From contig NZ_WSRO01000002.1 in the NCBI RefSeq assembly GCF_009769735.1, forward strand, positions 1,612,001 through 1,676,000: DNA of 64,000 nt. Direction: 5' to 3'. The notes below the pieces were generated by a model. That model was not told the origin of the DNA. It was given only the letters and a program-made list of their open reading frames with translations, and did not search any database. Each line of letters begins with the position of its first letter. Positions within the stretch are counted from its first letter, which is position 1. This DNA is from Streptomyces sp. BA2. GTDB lineage: Bacteria; Actinomycetota; Actinomycetes; Streptomycetales; Streptomycetaceae. Shown here piece after piece: positions 1 to 7,792 of this stretch. The position numbers and the translations under genes were made by a program.

Positions 1-89
1 GGCCAGGAGCGGGAGGCCACGCGGTGGAACGCCAGGCGGTCGGTGGCACCGAGCAGTCTGCGGATGTGCGAGGTCGGTAGATCACTCAT
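1..89 (-). CDS. Partial protein of unknown function (N-terminus only)
   Basis: Reading leftwards, an ATG at 89 opens a frame with no stop before the window edge. Only about 29 residues are visible, beginning MSDLPTSHIRRLLGATDRLA. I do not recognise a family from so short a piece. It lies divergent to the PadR gene, with about 80 bp between the two starts; that gap must hold both promoters and contains a TATACC hexamer near 98-103. The reading is supported only by the open frame and the divergent arrangement. Confidence 0.45.
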   Translation of the reverse strand, partial: MSDLPTSHIRRLLGATDRLAFHRVASRSW

Positions 90-168
90 GCACCCCCTAT
101 ACCCCCGCACGCTCTTCGCACCGCGCACATCTTGCGCCGGGACTGTGACGTTCACTTCAATCAGTCAT

Positions 169-831
169 ATGGCAGCCCTCCGTCCGACCTCACCGCAGCG
201 GCCCTCCGAGCTGCCGCCGACCGCATGGGCCGTGCTCGGCCTGCTCTCCTTCCCCGGGGAGCGGACGGGATACGAGCTGAAGAAGTGGGCGGACGCTTCG
301 CTGCGCCACTTCTACTGGTCCCCCGCCATCAGCCAGATCTACGCCGAGCTGCGGCGCCTCGAAGCGTTCGGGTACGCGACGTCGCGGCGCTCGGGACCCG
401 AGGAGCCCCGCGCGAAGCGGTCGTACGCCATCACCGCCGAGGGCCGTGCGGCGCTGATCGGATGGGCGGGGGGCGGCGGGGACGCGGGTCCTGCCGTCCT
501 GAAGCACCCGCTGCTCCTGCGGGTCTGGCTCGGGCACCTCGCGGCGCCGGATCATCTGCGGGCCCTGGTGACCGAGCACATCGCGCACACGCGGGGCGAG
601 CTGAAGGAGGTGCACGACGCGCTCGCCCGCGCGGAGGGGGAGGCGGCGTGGACACATCCGCTGATCGCGCTCCGCTGGAGCGGGCGGCGGCTCGAGGCGG
701 AGATCGGGCTCGCGGAGGCGATGCTCGCCGATCTCACGGAAATGGCGACGCCGACGCCCACCGAGCGCACGGAAACGGGCGCCTCCGCTCCCTCCGGTCA
801 ACCCCCCGAGGACTCGCCCACCCACGGGTGA
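169..831 (+). CDS. PadR family transcriptional regulator
   Basis: A 220-residue DNA-binding protein, probably a repressor. Residues about 15-95 form the PadR winged helix: the WAVLGLLS opening, GYELKKWAD, then SQIYAELRRLEAFGYA as recognition helix and wing, and KRSYAITAEGR closing the domain. Residues about 105-190 match the helical Vir_act_alpha_C dimerisation domain (LRVWLGHL, HIAHTRGELKEVH, ALRWSGRRLEAEIGLAEAML). The open frame extends upstream to 43, but the ATG at 169 begins just before the domain and follows a plausible promoter gap, so I chose it. The last 30 residues are Thr/Pro-rich and probably disordered. The regulated gene is not evident; the divergent truncated gene at 1-89 is the natural candidate. 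Confidence 0.85.
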   Translation: MAALRPTSPQRPSELPPTAWAVLGLLSFPGERTGYELKKWADASLRHFYWSPAISQIYAELRRLEAFGYATSRRSGPEEPRAKRSYAITAEGRAALIGWAGGGGDAGPAVLKHPLLLRVWLGHLAAPDHLRALVTEHIAHTRGELKEVHDALARAEGEAAWTHPLIALRWSGRRLEAEIGLAEAMLADLTEMATPTPTERTETGASAPSGQPPEDSPTHG

Positions 832-908
832 CGTGGCTCGCGGCGCGGGGGCCGCGGCCGGTAGGACGGGCGGGGTCAGCCGACCCCGCCGTACGGAGCA
901 GTGCACCT

Positions 909-1043
909 GTGACCACCCGCGCCGTCCTTGTCGCCGCCGTCATCACCGGGCTCCTGCTCGGGATCGTGGGAAGCAGAGGGGACGACTCCGATCCTGCCGG
1001 GCACCCCCGTACGGGCGGTTCCTTCGCGGAGGCGGGCCGTTAG
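909..1043 (+). CDS. Possible small membrane protein (44 aa)
   Basis: A GTG at 909, preceded by GGAG about 10 bases upstream, opens a 44-codon frame. The product has a hydrophobic segment (VLVAAVITGLLLGIVG, residues about 6-21) followed by a polar Asp/Gly-rich tail. Third-position GC is high in the first half and weaker in the second. It sits between the PadR gene and the glycerophosphodiesterase gene, with about 77 bp to the latter. This may be a single-pass membrane peptide. It may equally be an accidental frame: I know no family for it. Confidence 0.35.
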   Translation: MTTRAVLVAAVITGLLLGIVGSRGDDSDPAGHPRTGGSFAEAGR

Positions 1044-1120
1044 GCTGCGACCTTGCCGCGTGGCACCCACTGTCCTCGCCGCGTGGCCATCGAGCCGCCG
1101 TCGACGGAAGCGAGTGAACC

Positions 1121-1804
1121 TTGAACTTCCTCACCATCGGTCACCGCGGGGTCATGGGTGTCGAACCCGAGAACACCCTTCGGTCCTTCATCGCCGCGCA
1201 AGCCGCGGGCCTCGATCTCATCGAGCTCGATCTGCATCTGAGCAAGGACGGCGCCCTCGTCGTCATGCACGACGCCGACGTGGCCCGTACGACCGACGGC
1301 AAGGGACCGATCGCCGAGAAGACCCTGGCCGAGCTGCGGGAGCTCGACGCGGGGCGCGGTGAGCGCATCCCCGTCTTCGAAGAGGTCCTGGACGCGGTGA
1401 AGGCGCCGCTGCAGGCCGAGATCAAGGATGTGGCCGCCGCCCGCGCCCTCTCCGAGGTGATGCACCGGCGCGATCTGGTGGGCCGCGTCGAGGTGATCTC
1501 CTTCCACGACGAGGCGATCGCCGAGATCGCGCGGCTCGTACCGGGCGTACGCACCGCGCTCGTCGCGAGCCGCTACGGCACCGACGTCGTGGAGCGCGCC
1601 ACGGCGGTCGGTGCCACCACCCTCGTCCTGAACATCAGGCGTCTGACGCTGGAGATCGTCGAGCGGGCCAAGAAGGCAGACCTGCGGATCATCGGCTGGG
1701 TCGTGAACACGCAGGACGATCTGCGGCTCGTGCGCGCGCTGCAGCTGGACGGAGCGACCACGGACTATCCGGAGATCAAGCGGACGGGCCGCTTCACGGC
1801 CTGA
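1121..1804 (+). CDS. Glycerophosphodiester phosphodiesterase family protein
   Basis: Predicted to hydrolyse glycerophosphodiesters to glycerol 3-phosphate and an alcohol. The 227-residue protein has the GDPD TIM-barrel signature almost at its start: GHRGVMGVEPENTL (catalytic His plus the E-N-T block), then LIELDLHLSKDGALVVMHD, which supplies the metal-binding acidic residues and the second catalytic His. Later blocks (LQAEIKD, VVNTQDDLRL, ATTDYPE) fit the barrel. The start is a TTG at 1121 behind an AGCGAG-like site; a later start would remove the catalytic GHRG. There is no signal peptide, so it is cytoplasmic, and it is slightly shorter than many relatives (about 240-250). It converges on the GNAT gene with only 12 bp between stops. 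Confidence 0.88.
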   Translation: MNFLTIGHRGVMGVEPENTLRSFIAAQAAGLDLIELDLHLSKDGALVVMHDADVARTTDGKGPIAEKTLAELRELDAGRGERIPVFEEVLDAVKAPLQAEIKDVAAARALSEVMHRRDLVGRVEVISFHDEAIAEIARLVPGVRTALVASRYGTDVVERATAVGATTLVLNIRRLTLEIVERAKKADLRIIGWVVNTQDDLRLVRALQLDGATTDYPEIKRTGRFTA

Positions 1805-1816
1805 CCGTGTCCCTGC

Positions 1817-2368
1817 TCAGACCAGCGGCTTGACCAGCAGCTCGAACTGCAGGTCGTCCCGCTGCGGAATGCCGAACCGCTCGTCGCCGTACGGGAAGGG
1901 AGTCATCTTTCCCGTACGGCGGTAGCCGCGCCGCTCGTACCAGGCGATGAGGTCGTCGCGTACGGAGATCACGGTCATGTGCAGCTCCCGCACGCCCCAC
2001 GCCTCGTGGACGATCCGCTCGGCCTCCGCCATGATCACCTTGCCGAGACCCGCGCCCTGGAGCGCCGGGCTCACCGCGAACATCCCGAAGTAGGCGTGCT
2101 CCCCGCGGTGTTCCAGCTGGCAGCAGGCGACGATCTCGCCGTCGCGCTCGACCGTGAGCAGCTTGCTCGCAGGGGCCTTGATGACGTCGACGACGCCCTG
2201 CGGGTCGGTCCGCTGCCCCTCCAGGATGTCCGCCTCCGTGGTCCAGCCCGCCCGGCTCGAGTCGCCGCGGTACGCCGACTGGATCAGCGAGACGAGTACG
2301 TCGACGTCCGCGTCGGTGGCGTCACGGAAGGTGAGGTCGCTCGTGCTGGGGCTCGGGGCCGTGTTCAT
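1817..2368 (-). CDS. GNAT family N-acetyltransferase
   Basis: A 183-residue acyl-CoA-dependent N-acetyltransferase of unknown substrate. The acetyl-CoA pyrophosphate-binding loop reads QGAGLGKVIM (residues about 113-122), preceded by the strand YFGMFAVSPAL and followed by the C-terminal signature LIAWYERRGYRRTG. I chose the ATG at 2368 because AGGAGAA-like purines lie 8 bases upstream; a longer frame to 2398 has no such site. The gene is divergent from the VOC gene, with about 105 bp between starts, and convergent with the phosphodiesterase gene. Confidence 0.88.
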   Translation of the reverse strand: MNTAPSPSTSDLTFRDATDADVDVLVSLIQSAYRGDSSRAGWTTEADILEGQRTDPQGVVDVIKAPASKLLTVERDGEIVACCQLEHRGEHAYFGMFAVSPALQGAGLGKVIMAEAERIVHEAWGVRELHMTVISVRDDLIAWYERRGYRRTGKMTPFPYGDERFGIPQRDDLQFELLVKPLV

Positions 2369-2473
2369 GGGGCGGGTTCTCCGATCTCTCTGGCCCACCG
2401 CTGTCGGGCGCGGCGTGGGCGAGGCACGGTCGAGCGTAGCCCCCCGCCGATCCCCCCACTAAGGTGCGGCCGC

Positions 2474-2866
2474 ATGGTGCATGTACTGAGCAGCAGGATC
2501 CTTCTCCGTCCCACCGACCCCGAGCGCTCACGGGCGTTCTACGGCGACGCGCTGGGCCTAGCCGTCTACCGCGAGTTCGGCACGGGCCCCGACCGCGGCA
2601 CGGTCTACTTCCTGGGCGGCGGCCACCTCGAGGTCTCGGGCCGCTCGGAGCGTCCGCCCTCGCCCGGCCTCCAGCTCTGGCTCCAGGTGGCGGACGTGCG
2701 GGCGGCGCACGCGGAGCTGCTCGCGCGGGGCGTCGAGGTGGTGCGGGAGCCGGTGAAGGAGCCCTGGGGTCTTGTCGAGATGTGGATCGCGGACCCCGAC
2801 GGCGTCAAGATCGTCGTCGTCGAAGTGCCGGAGGACCATCCCATCCGGTACCGGCCCGGGATCTGA
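2474..2866 (+). CDS. VOC family protein (glyoxalase/dioxygenase fold)
   Basis: A 130-residue single-unit vicinal oxygen chelate protein with paired beta-alpha-beta-beta-beta modules. Visible landmarks are RPTDPERSRAFYGDALGLAV at the start of the first module, GGGHLEVSG, and the C-terminal signature PWGLVEMWIADPDGVKIVVVE. The last stretch carries the Glu often used as a metal ligand. The fold includes glyoxalases, antibiotic-binding proteins and dioxygenases; nothing here fixes the substrate. The ATG at 2474 is chosen since the upstream frame is non-domain and antisense to the GNAT gene. Confidence 0.82.
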   Translation: MVHVLSSRILLRPTDPERSRAFYGDALGLAVYREFGTGPDRGTVYFLGGGHLEVSGRSERPPSPGLQLWLQVADVRAAHAELLARGVEVVREPVKEPWGLVEMWIADPDGVKIVVVEVPEDHPIRYRPGI

Positions 2867-2900
2867 CGGAAGACACTGCCCTCCCCTGACCTCTTGTTAT

Positions 2901-2922
2901 CTCTAGACCGGTCGGTCTAGAG
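2901..2922. promoter_or_regulatory. Palindromic TetR operator
   Basis: A perfect inverted repeat with 10-bp arms (CTCTAGACCG / CGGTCTAGAG) around a 2-bp centre GT. It ends 9 bases before the GTG start of the TetR gene at 2931. The core TAGACCGGTCGGTCTA closely resembles the operators I associate with LmrA/YxaF-like TetR repressors. Its position over the expected promoter suggests repression of the TetR and metallo-hydrolase pair. Confidence 0.8.
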
Positions 2923-2930
2923 TCTCGTGT

Positions 2931-3551
2931 GTGACCAAGACACGCGGTGAGACCCGCGCCCGCATCCTGCGCACCGCAGCCGATCTGTTCCAGCGGCAGG
3001 GCTACGGCGCGACGGGACTCAATCAAGTGCTCGCCGAGAGTGGTGCCCCCAAGGGGTCGCTGTACTTCCACTTCCCGCAGGGCAAGGAGCAGTTGGCCGC
3101 CGAGGCCGTGGCGCTCGCCGGGGGCGAGATGGGGGCGCGCATGGCCTCCGTCGTGGGCTCCGCGGGCGGGGCGGAGGAAGCCGTTCTCGGGGTCGGTGAG
3201 CTGCTCGCGCGAGGGCTGCGCGAGTCCGGCTTCCGGGACGGCTGCCCCGTCGCCACCGTCGCGCTCGAGCAGGCCGGGGGCGAGGGACCCATCAGCGATG
3301 TCTGTCAGGTCACCTACGGCTCTTGGCTGTCAGGGCTCGCGGAGGCGTTTCGGGGGTGGGGCGCCGCCGACGAGGAGGCCGATGAGCTCGCCGAGCTCGT
3401 GATGTCGTCGTTGCAGGGGGCTCTTCTCCTCGCACAGGTGCGTCGTGACACCGCGGTCGTCTCGTCGGTGGCCCGGCGCGTCGGCTCGGTCGTCGCGCGA
3501 AGCCTGGAGAGTGCTGCGCACCCGGACAAGGGAACGGGGAGGAACGCGTGA
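2931..3551 (+). CDS. TetR/AcrR family regulator, LmrA/YxaF-like
   Basis: A 206-residue repressor. The N-terminal helix-turn-helix spans residues about 8-55: RILRTAADLFQRQGYGATGLNQVLAESGAPKGSLYFHFPQGKEQL. The C-terminal part (RDGCPVATVALE, SWLSGLAEAFRGWG, LVMSSLQGALLLAQVRRD) is typical of the LmrA/YxaF subgroup, whose ligands are often flavonoids or lipophilic drugs. The GTG start lies 9 bases past the palindrome at 2901-2922, so the transcript may be nearly leaderless. It overlaps the next gene by 4 bp (GTGA), so the metallo-hydrolase is very likely its target. Confidence 0.9.
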   Translation: MTKTRGETRARILRTAADLFQRQGYGATGLNQVLAESGAPKGSLYFHFPQGKEQLAAEAVALAGGEMGARMASVVGSAGGAEEAVLGVGELLARGLRESGFRDGCPVATVALEQAGGEGPISDVCQVTYGSWLSGLAEAFRGWGAADEEADELAELVMSSLQGALLLAQVRRDTAVVSSVARRVGSVVARSLESAAHPDKGTGRNA

Positions 3552-4360
3552 AGGTCCATCACCTCAACTGCGGGTCCATGATGAAGATCGAGCCCACCTA
3601 CGACGGGCCGCCACCGCTGCACGCCGTGTGCCACTGCCTGTTGGTGGAGACCGACGCGGACGGGCTCGTGCTCGTCGAGAGCGGGCTCGGGCGGGGCGAT
3701 GTGCGCAGGCCGCTCGAATCCCTCGATCCGGAGTGGACCGAACTCGCCGCTCCCGAACTGGATTTCGCCGAGACCGCTCTCACCCAGGTCGAACGGCTGG
3801 GGTACGCGGCATCCGACGTACGGCACATCGCGCTCACCCACCTGGACGTCGATCACAGCGGTGGCCTCCCCGACTTCCCCGAGGCACGCGTCCACCTCAT
3901 GGCCGCCGAACTCACCGCGGCCCTCGCGGAGGCCCCCAGCCGTCGCTACCGGCCCGCGCACTGGGCGCACGGCCCGCGCTGGGAGACGTACGAGGAGAAC
4001 GCCGGCGAGGAGTGGGCCGGATTCTCCGGGGTCCGCCAACTGGCGGGTCTTGGCGATGAGTTCCTGATCGTCCCGCTCGGCGGGCACAGTGCGGGGCACG
4101 CCGCCGTGGCGGTGCGCGATCGCGGGCGGTGGCTCGTGCATGCCGGGGACGCGTACTTCTACCACCGCGAGATCGCGCGGGAAGCCCCGCACTCGCATCC
4201 CCTGATGGACATCATCCAGCTGGACGCCCAGGTGGACGCCGAGCTGCGGGTCGCCAATCAGGGGCGGCTGCGGGAGGTCGCCACCCGGACGGACGAGTTC
4301 ACCGTCCTCAACGCGCACGATCCGTGGGACTATCTCCGGCTCGCCGGGGCAGGTGGCTGA
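3548..4360 (+). CDS. MBL fold metallo-hydrolase
   Basis: A 270-residue metallo-beta-lactamase-fold hydrolase. The metal motif reads THLDVDHSGG (His98, Asp100, Asp102, His103), so the second His of the classic HxHxDH is Asp, a variant common in one bacterial branch of the fold. Further ligands are likely in GGHSAGHA, the bridging Asp of LVHAGDAYF, and the late NAHDPWDYL. Lactone, thioester or ester hydrolysis are all possible; the substrate is not readable. It overlaps the TetR gene by 4 bp (GTGA), implying translational coupling and ligand-controlled expression. This would fit a small detoxification or quorum-quenching unit, which is inference only. Confidence 0.87.
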   Translation: MKVHHLNCGSMMKIEPTYDGPPPLHAVCHCLLVETDADGLVLVESGLGRGDVRRPLESLDPEWTELAAPELDFAETALTQVERLGYAASDVRHIALTHLDVDHSGGLPDFPEARVHLMAAELTAALAEAPSRRYRPAHWAHGPRWETYEENAGEEWAGFSGVRQLAGLGDEFLIVPLGGHSAGHAAVAVRDRGRWLVHAGDAYFYHREIAREAPHSHPLMDIIQLDAQVDAELRVANQGRLREVATRTDEFTVLNAHDPWDYLRLAGAGG

Positions 4361-4494
4361 TCCGACGGTTCGGGTGCAATCGTCCGGCGGTTCGGGGGTA
4401 CTCGGGTTCCTCGCCCGGCGCACCCGACGTGCGCCGGGCGGCCCCTCGTCGGAGGATTGACCGGACCCCTCGCCCAACCCTGGAGCGATCTCGT

Positions 4495-5883
4495 ATGCAA
4501 CGTCCCCGGATTCTGATCATCGGCGGTGGCTTCGCCGGTATGGAGTGCGCGCACAAGCTGGAGCGGACGCTCAAGGCACAGGACGCCGAAGTACGGCTCA
4601 TCAGCCCGCAGGACCATCAGCTGTATCTGCCCCTGCTTCCCCATGTCGCGTCGGGCGTGCTGACCCCGCAGTCGGTCGCTGTGCCGCTGCGCCGCATGCT
4701 GCGCCGTACGGCGATCGTGCCGGGCGGGGCCATCGGCGTGGACCCGAACGCGAAGGCCGTGATCGTACGGAAGATCAACGGCGAGGAGGTCGTGGAGCGC
4801 TACGACTATCTCGTCCTGACGCCGGGCAGCGTGACCCGGCAGTTCGACATTCCCGGAGTCGACCAGCACGCCGTCGGCGTGAAGACGCTGGCCGAGGCCG
4901 CCTGGATCCGCGACCACGTGATCTCGCAGCTCGACCTGGCGGCGGCGAGCTCCGACCGGGCCGAGCGTGAGTCCCGGCTGCAGTTCGTGGTCGTCGGCGG
5001 CGGATACGCGGGGACGGAGACGGCGGCGTATCTGCACCGTCTGACGAGCGCCGCCGTCAAGCGGTACCCGGGGCTCGACCCCTCGCAGATCAAGTGGCAT
5101 CTGGTCGATGTGGCACCGAAGCTGATGCCTGAACTGGGCGACCGGCTCGGGGAGAAGGCCCTCGACATCGTGCGGCGTCGTGGCCTTGAGGTGTCGCTCG
5201 GCGTGACGGTGGAGAAGGTGACCGAGGACACCGTCACTCTCACCGACGGGCGCGCGCTGCCCTGCCGGACGCTGATCTGGACAGCCGGTGTCGCGCCGAG
5301 CCCGCTCATCGCCACGCTGGGGGCCGAGACCAACAAGGGCCGCCTGGTCGTCGACCCGGAGCTGACCGTTCCCGGCATGGACGGCGTGTTCGCGCTCGGC
5401 GACGCGGCGGCCGTCCCCGACCTCGCCAAGGGCGGCGGCGCGATCTGCCCGCCGACCGCGCAGCACGCGATGCGCCAGGGGTGGGCCGCCGCGAAGAACG
5501 TCACCGCGGCACTGCGGGGCGCGCCGCTGACCGCCTACCGGCACAAGGACATGGGCCTGGTCGTGGACCTCGGCGGCATCCAGGCCGTATCGAAGCCGCT
5601 GGGCGTGCAGTTGAGCGGCCTGCCCGCTCAGATCGTCGCGCGCGGCTACCACTTGGGGGCGCTGCGCACCGTCACCGCGCGCTTCCGTACGGCCGCGAAC
5701 TGGGGCCTCAACGCGCTCGCCGGCGACGACTACGTACGCACCGGGTTCCAGTCCGGGCGGCCCGCCACACTGGCGGACTTCGAGAAGACGGACGTCTATC
5801 TCTCGCCGGAGGAGATCCACGCACGGATGACGTCGGAGGCGGCGGTGCGTTCGATGGCCCCGGAGAAGCCGCTGTTCCCGTAG
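4495..5883 (+). CDS. NAD(P)/FAD-dependent oxidoreductase, type II NADH dehydrogenase-like
   Basis: A 462-residue flavoprotein that probably transfers electrons from NADH to quinone on the inner face of the membrane. The FAD Rossmann motif IIGGGFAG occupies residues about 8-15, and the NAD-binding motif VVVGGGYAGTETA lies near residue 165. The LTPGSVTRQFDIPG, TLIWTAGVAPSPL and VFALGDAAAVPD blocks are characteristic of NDH-2 enzymes. The C-terminus lacks an obvious transmembrane helix, so membrane contact would be peripheral. GGAG lies 9 bases before the ATG at 4495. The gene is alone and is followed by a strong hairpin at 5902-5940. Confidence 0.88.
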   Translation: MQRPRILIIGGGFAGMECAHKLERTLKAQDAEVRLISPQDHQLYLPLLPHVASGVLTPQSVAVPLRRMLRRTAIVPGGAIGVDPNAKAVIVRKINGEEVVERYDYLVLTPGSVTRQFDIPGVDQHAVGVKTLAEAAWIRDHVISQLDLAAASSDRAERESRLQFVVVGGGYAGTETAAYLHRLTSAAVKRYPGLDPSQIKWHLVDVAPKLMPELGDRLGEKALDIVRRRGLEVSLGVTVEKVTEDTVTLTDGRALPCRTLIWTAGVAPSPLIATLGAETNKGRLVVDPELTVPGMDGVFALGDAAAVPDLAKGGGAICPPTAQHAMRQGWAAAKNVTAALRGAPLTAYRHKDMGLVVDLGGIQAVSKPLGVQLSGLPAQIVARGYHLGALRTVTARFRTAANWGLNALAGDDYVRTGFQSGRPATLADFEKTDVYLSPEEIHARMTSEAAVRSMAPEKPLFP

Positions 5884-5901
5884 CCAGTCGGAGAGTTCGA
5901 T

Positions 5902-5940
5902 CGGAGGCCGGTGCTCGCAGGCAGCGAGCACCGGCCTCCG
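5902..5940 (+). terminator. Intrinsic-type hairpin after the NDH-2-like gene
   Basis: A perfect 16-bp stem (CGGAGGCCGGTGCTCG, 5902-5917, with its complement at 5925-5940) closes a 7-base loop, starting 18 bases after the stop at 5883. There is no U-tract, as is usual for streptomycete terminators. Confidence 0.8.
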
Positions 5941-6211
5941 CGCGTGAGCGGCATCGGATCGCGCGCGCACGCCGGGCACATCGCTGCCTCTCTGGTCGTG
6001 CGGGCGGCGGGCGACTACCAGTGGTGGGGTAGGCGCCGCCGCAACGTGCCGGGCTCCGGAATGCCGCGGCCCTCGTCTCAAGGTCGGTGCCGCCGTCAGA
6101 TGACCGAGGGACGGCCCGGAAACCGCCTTCTCGCCACCTGGTTGATCACGGCGCACTCCACGTCCGTACTACGCATCACTCGCCCGTCGCCACACGAAGG
6201 ACTCCACCACC
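5941..6211. other. Intergenic region upstream of the HyuA-like gene
   Basis: About 270 bases without a convincing gene; frames crossing it are shadows. It should carry the promoter of the HyuA/DUF917 pair. The best candidate is TTGATC (6142-6147) with TACTAC (6167-6172), but the 19-bp spacing is long, so the assignment is weak. I see no clear operator and no strong ribosome-binding site; GAAGGA at 6196-6201 is the nearest purine tract before the ATG at 6212. Confidence 0.4.
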
Positions 6212-7792
6212 ATGCGTATCGGCATCGATGTCGGTGGGACCAACACCGACGCCGTCCTCCTCGGGTACGACGACCGCGTGCTCGCGGCCACCAAGTCACC
6301 GACCACCCCGGACATCACCTCCGGCGTCACCGCGGCGATCCAGGGCCTGGCACCACCCGTCGAATCCGTCACCGCGGTGATGATCGGCACCACGCACTTC
6401 CTCAACGCGCTCGTCGAGGGCGCCCGGCTCACTCCCGTGGCCGCCGTGCGTCTCGGCCTGCCCGCCACCGCCGCCCTGCCGCCCATGGCGGACTGGCCCG
6501 CGCGACAGCGGGCCGCCGTCGGCGGGCACGGCTATCTCTGCCACGGCGGAAGGGAGTTCGACGGACGGCCACTGTCGCCGCTCGACCCTGACGAGCTGAG
6601 GAGGACAGCCGCCGACATCGCCGCGCGCGGTCTCACCTCGGTCGCCGTGTCGTCGGTCTTCTCGCCGGTCGCGGAGGCGGACGAGTGGCGCGCCGCCGAG
6701 ATTCTGCGGGAGGAGCTCGGCGAGGGCGTGCACTTCTCGCTCTCGCACGATCTGGGCCGGGTCGGGCTGCTCGCGCGGGAGAACGCCACGATCATCAACG
6801 CATCGCTGCGGGACCTGGCCACGGTCATCGTCGAGTCGTTCGGCAAGGCGCTGGCCGAGATGTCGCTCACGGCGCCGTTCTTCCTGTCGCAGAACGACGG
6901 AACGCTGATGGACGTCGACTTCGCGCGGGCGTACCCGGTCGCGACGTTCGCTTCGGGGCCGACCAATTCGATGCGGGGCGCGGCGCTCCTCTCCCAGCTC
7001 GGGGACTGCGCGGTCGTCGACGTGGGCGGCACGACGGCCGACATCGGCGTGCTGACCGGGGGCTTTCCGCGCGAGGTAGCGGGCGAGAGCGAGGCTGCGG
7101 GGATCCGCACCAACTTCCGTATCCCTGACGTCCTTTCGCTCGGCATCGGTGGAGGGTCCTTGGTGTCGCGCGACGGTGAGACGGGGCCTCGGTCGGTGGG
7201 CTACCTGCTCACGGAGGAGGCGCTCGTCTTCGGCGGCACGCGGCTCACGGCGACGGACCTCGCGGTGGCGGCGGGACGCGCGGACATCGGGGACAGCTCT
7301 CATGTCGCCCATCTGGGGGGCGAGTTCACCGGGCGCGCCCTTGGCCGCGTCGCCGAGCGGCTCGCCGAAGGCGTCGACCGGATGCGCATCTCGGCGGCGG
7401 TGCTGCCCGTGGTCGCCGTGGGTGGCGGTTCCATCCTCGTGCCCGAGGTGCTGCCCGGCTTCACCGATGTGCGCAGGCCGGGCCACTTCGACGTGGCCAA
7501 CGCGGTGGGTGCGGCGATCGCTCAGGTCGGCGGCGAGGTCGACCGGGTCTTCCGGGTTCCCGAGGGACACCGGGACGCGGTGCTCGCCGGGGCCCGCGAA
7601 GAGGCCGTCGGGCGTGCGCTGGACGCCGGGGCGCGGCCCGGCAGCGTACGCGTCGTCAACATCGAGGAGGTGCCGCTCGCCTATCTGCCCGGCGGTGCGA
7701 CGCGCATCCGCGTCAAGGCCGTGGGCGATCTGGACCTGCGGCGTCTCGGTGAGGCCACCGCGCCCGGCTACGGGGCGATGTCCCGTGCGTGA
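6212..7792 (+). CDS. Hydantoinase/oxoprolinase (HyuA-like) family protein
   Basis: A 526-residue member of the HyuA/ATP-dependent oxoprolinase A family, which opens cyclic amides such as hydantoins or 5-oxoproline using ATP. The N-terminus IGIDVGGTNTDAVLL is the actin-fold phosphate-binding loop. CAVVDVGGTTADIGVLTGG near the middle is the second phosphate motif, and LSLGIGGGSLVSRD and VLPVVAVGGGSILVPE are further family blocks. At about 526 residues it is shorter than full HyuA subunits (about 680-700) and lacks the usual C-terminal extension. No HyuB subunit follows. The downstream DUF917 gene overlaps it by 8 bp, so the two are surely co-expressed and probably act together. Confidence 0.85.
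   Translation: MRIGIDVGGTNTDAVLLGYDDRVLAATKSPTTPDITSGVTAAIQGLAPPVESVTAVMIGTTHFLNALVEGARLTPVAAVRLGLPATAALPPMADWPARQRAAVGGHGYLCHGGREFDGRPLSPLDPDELRRTAADIAARGLTSVAVSSVFSPVAEADEWRAAEILREELGEGVHFSLSHDLGRVGLLARENATIINASLRDLATVIVESFGKALAEMSLTAPFFLSQNDGTLMDVDFARAYPVATFASGPTNSMRGAALLSQLGDCAVVDVGGTTADIGVLTGGFPREVAGESEAAGIRTNFRIPDVLSLGIGGGSLVSRDGETGPRSVGYLLTEEALVFGGTRLTATDLAVAAGRADIGDSSHVAHLGGEFTGRALGRVAERLAEGVDRMRISAAVLPVVAVGGGSILVPEVLPGFTDVRRPGHFDVANAVGAAIAQVGGEVDRVFRVPEGHRDAVLAGAREEAVGRALDAGARPGSVRVVNIEEVPLAYLPGGATRIRVKAVGDLDLRRLGEATAPGYGAMSRA

Noticed and set aside
141..166. GACTG...CAGTC dyad upstream of the PadR gene as a PadR operator
   Set aside because: Arms are only 5 bp, inner symmetry is off-centre, and it lacks the ATGT-N8-ACAT pattern of PadR sites.
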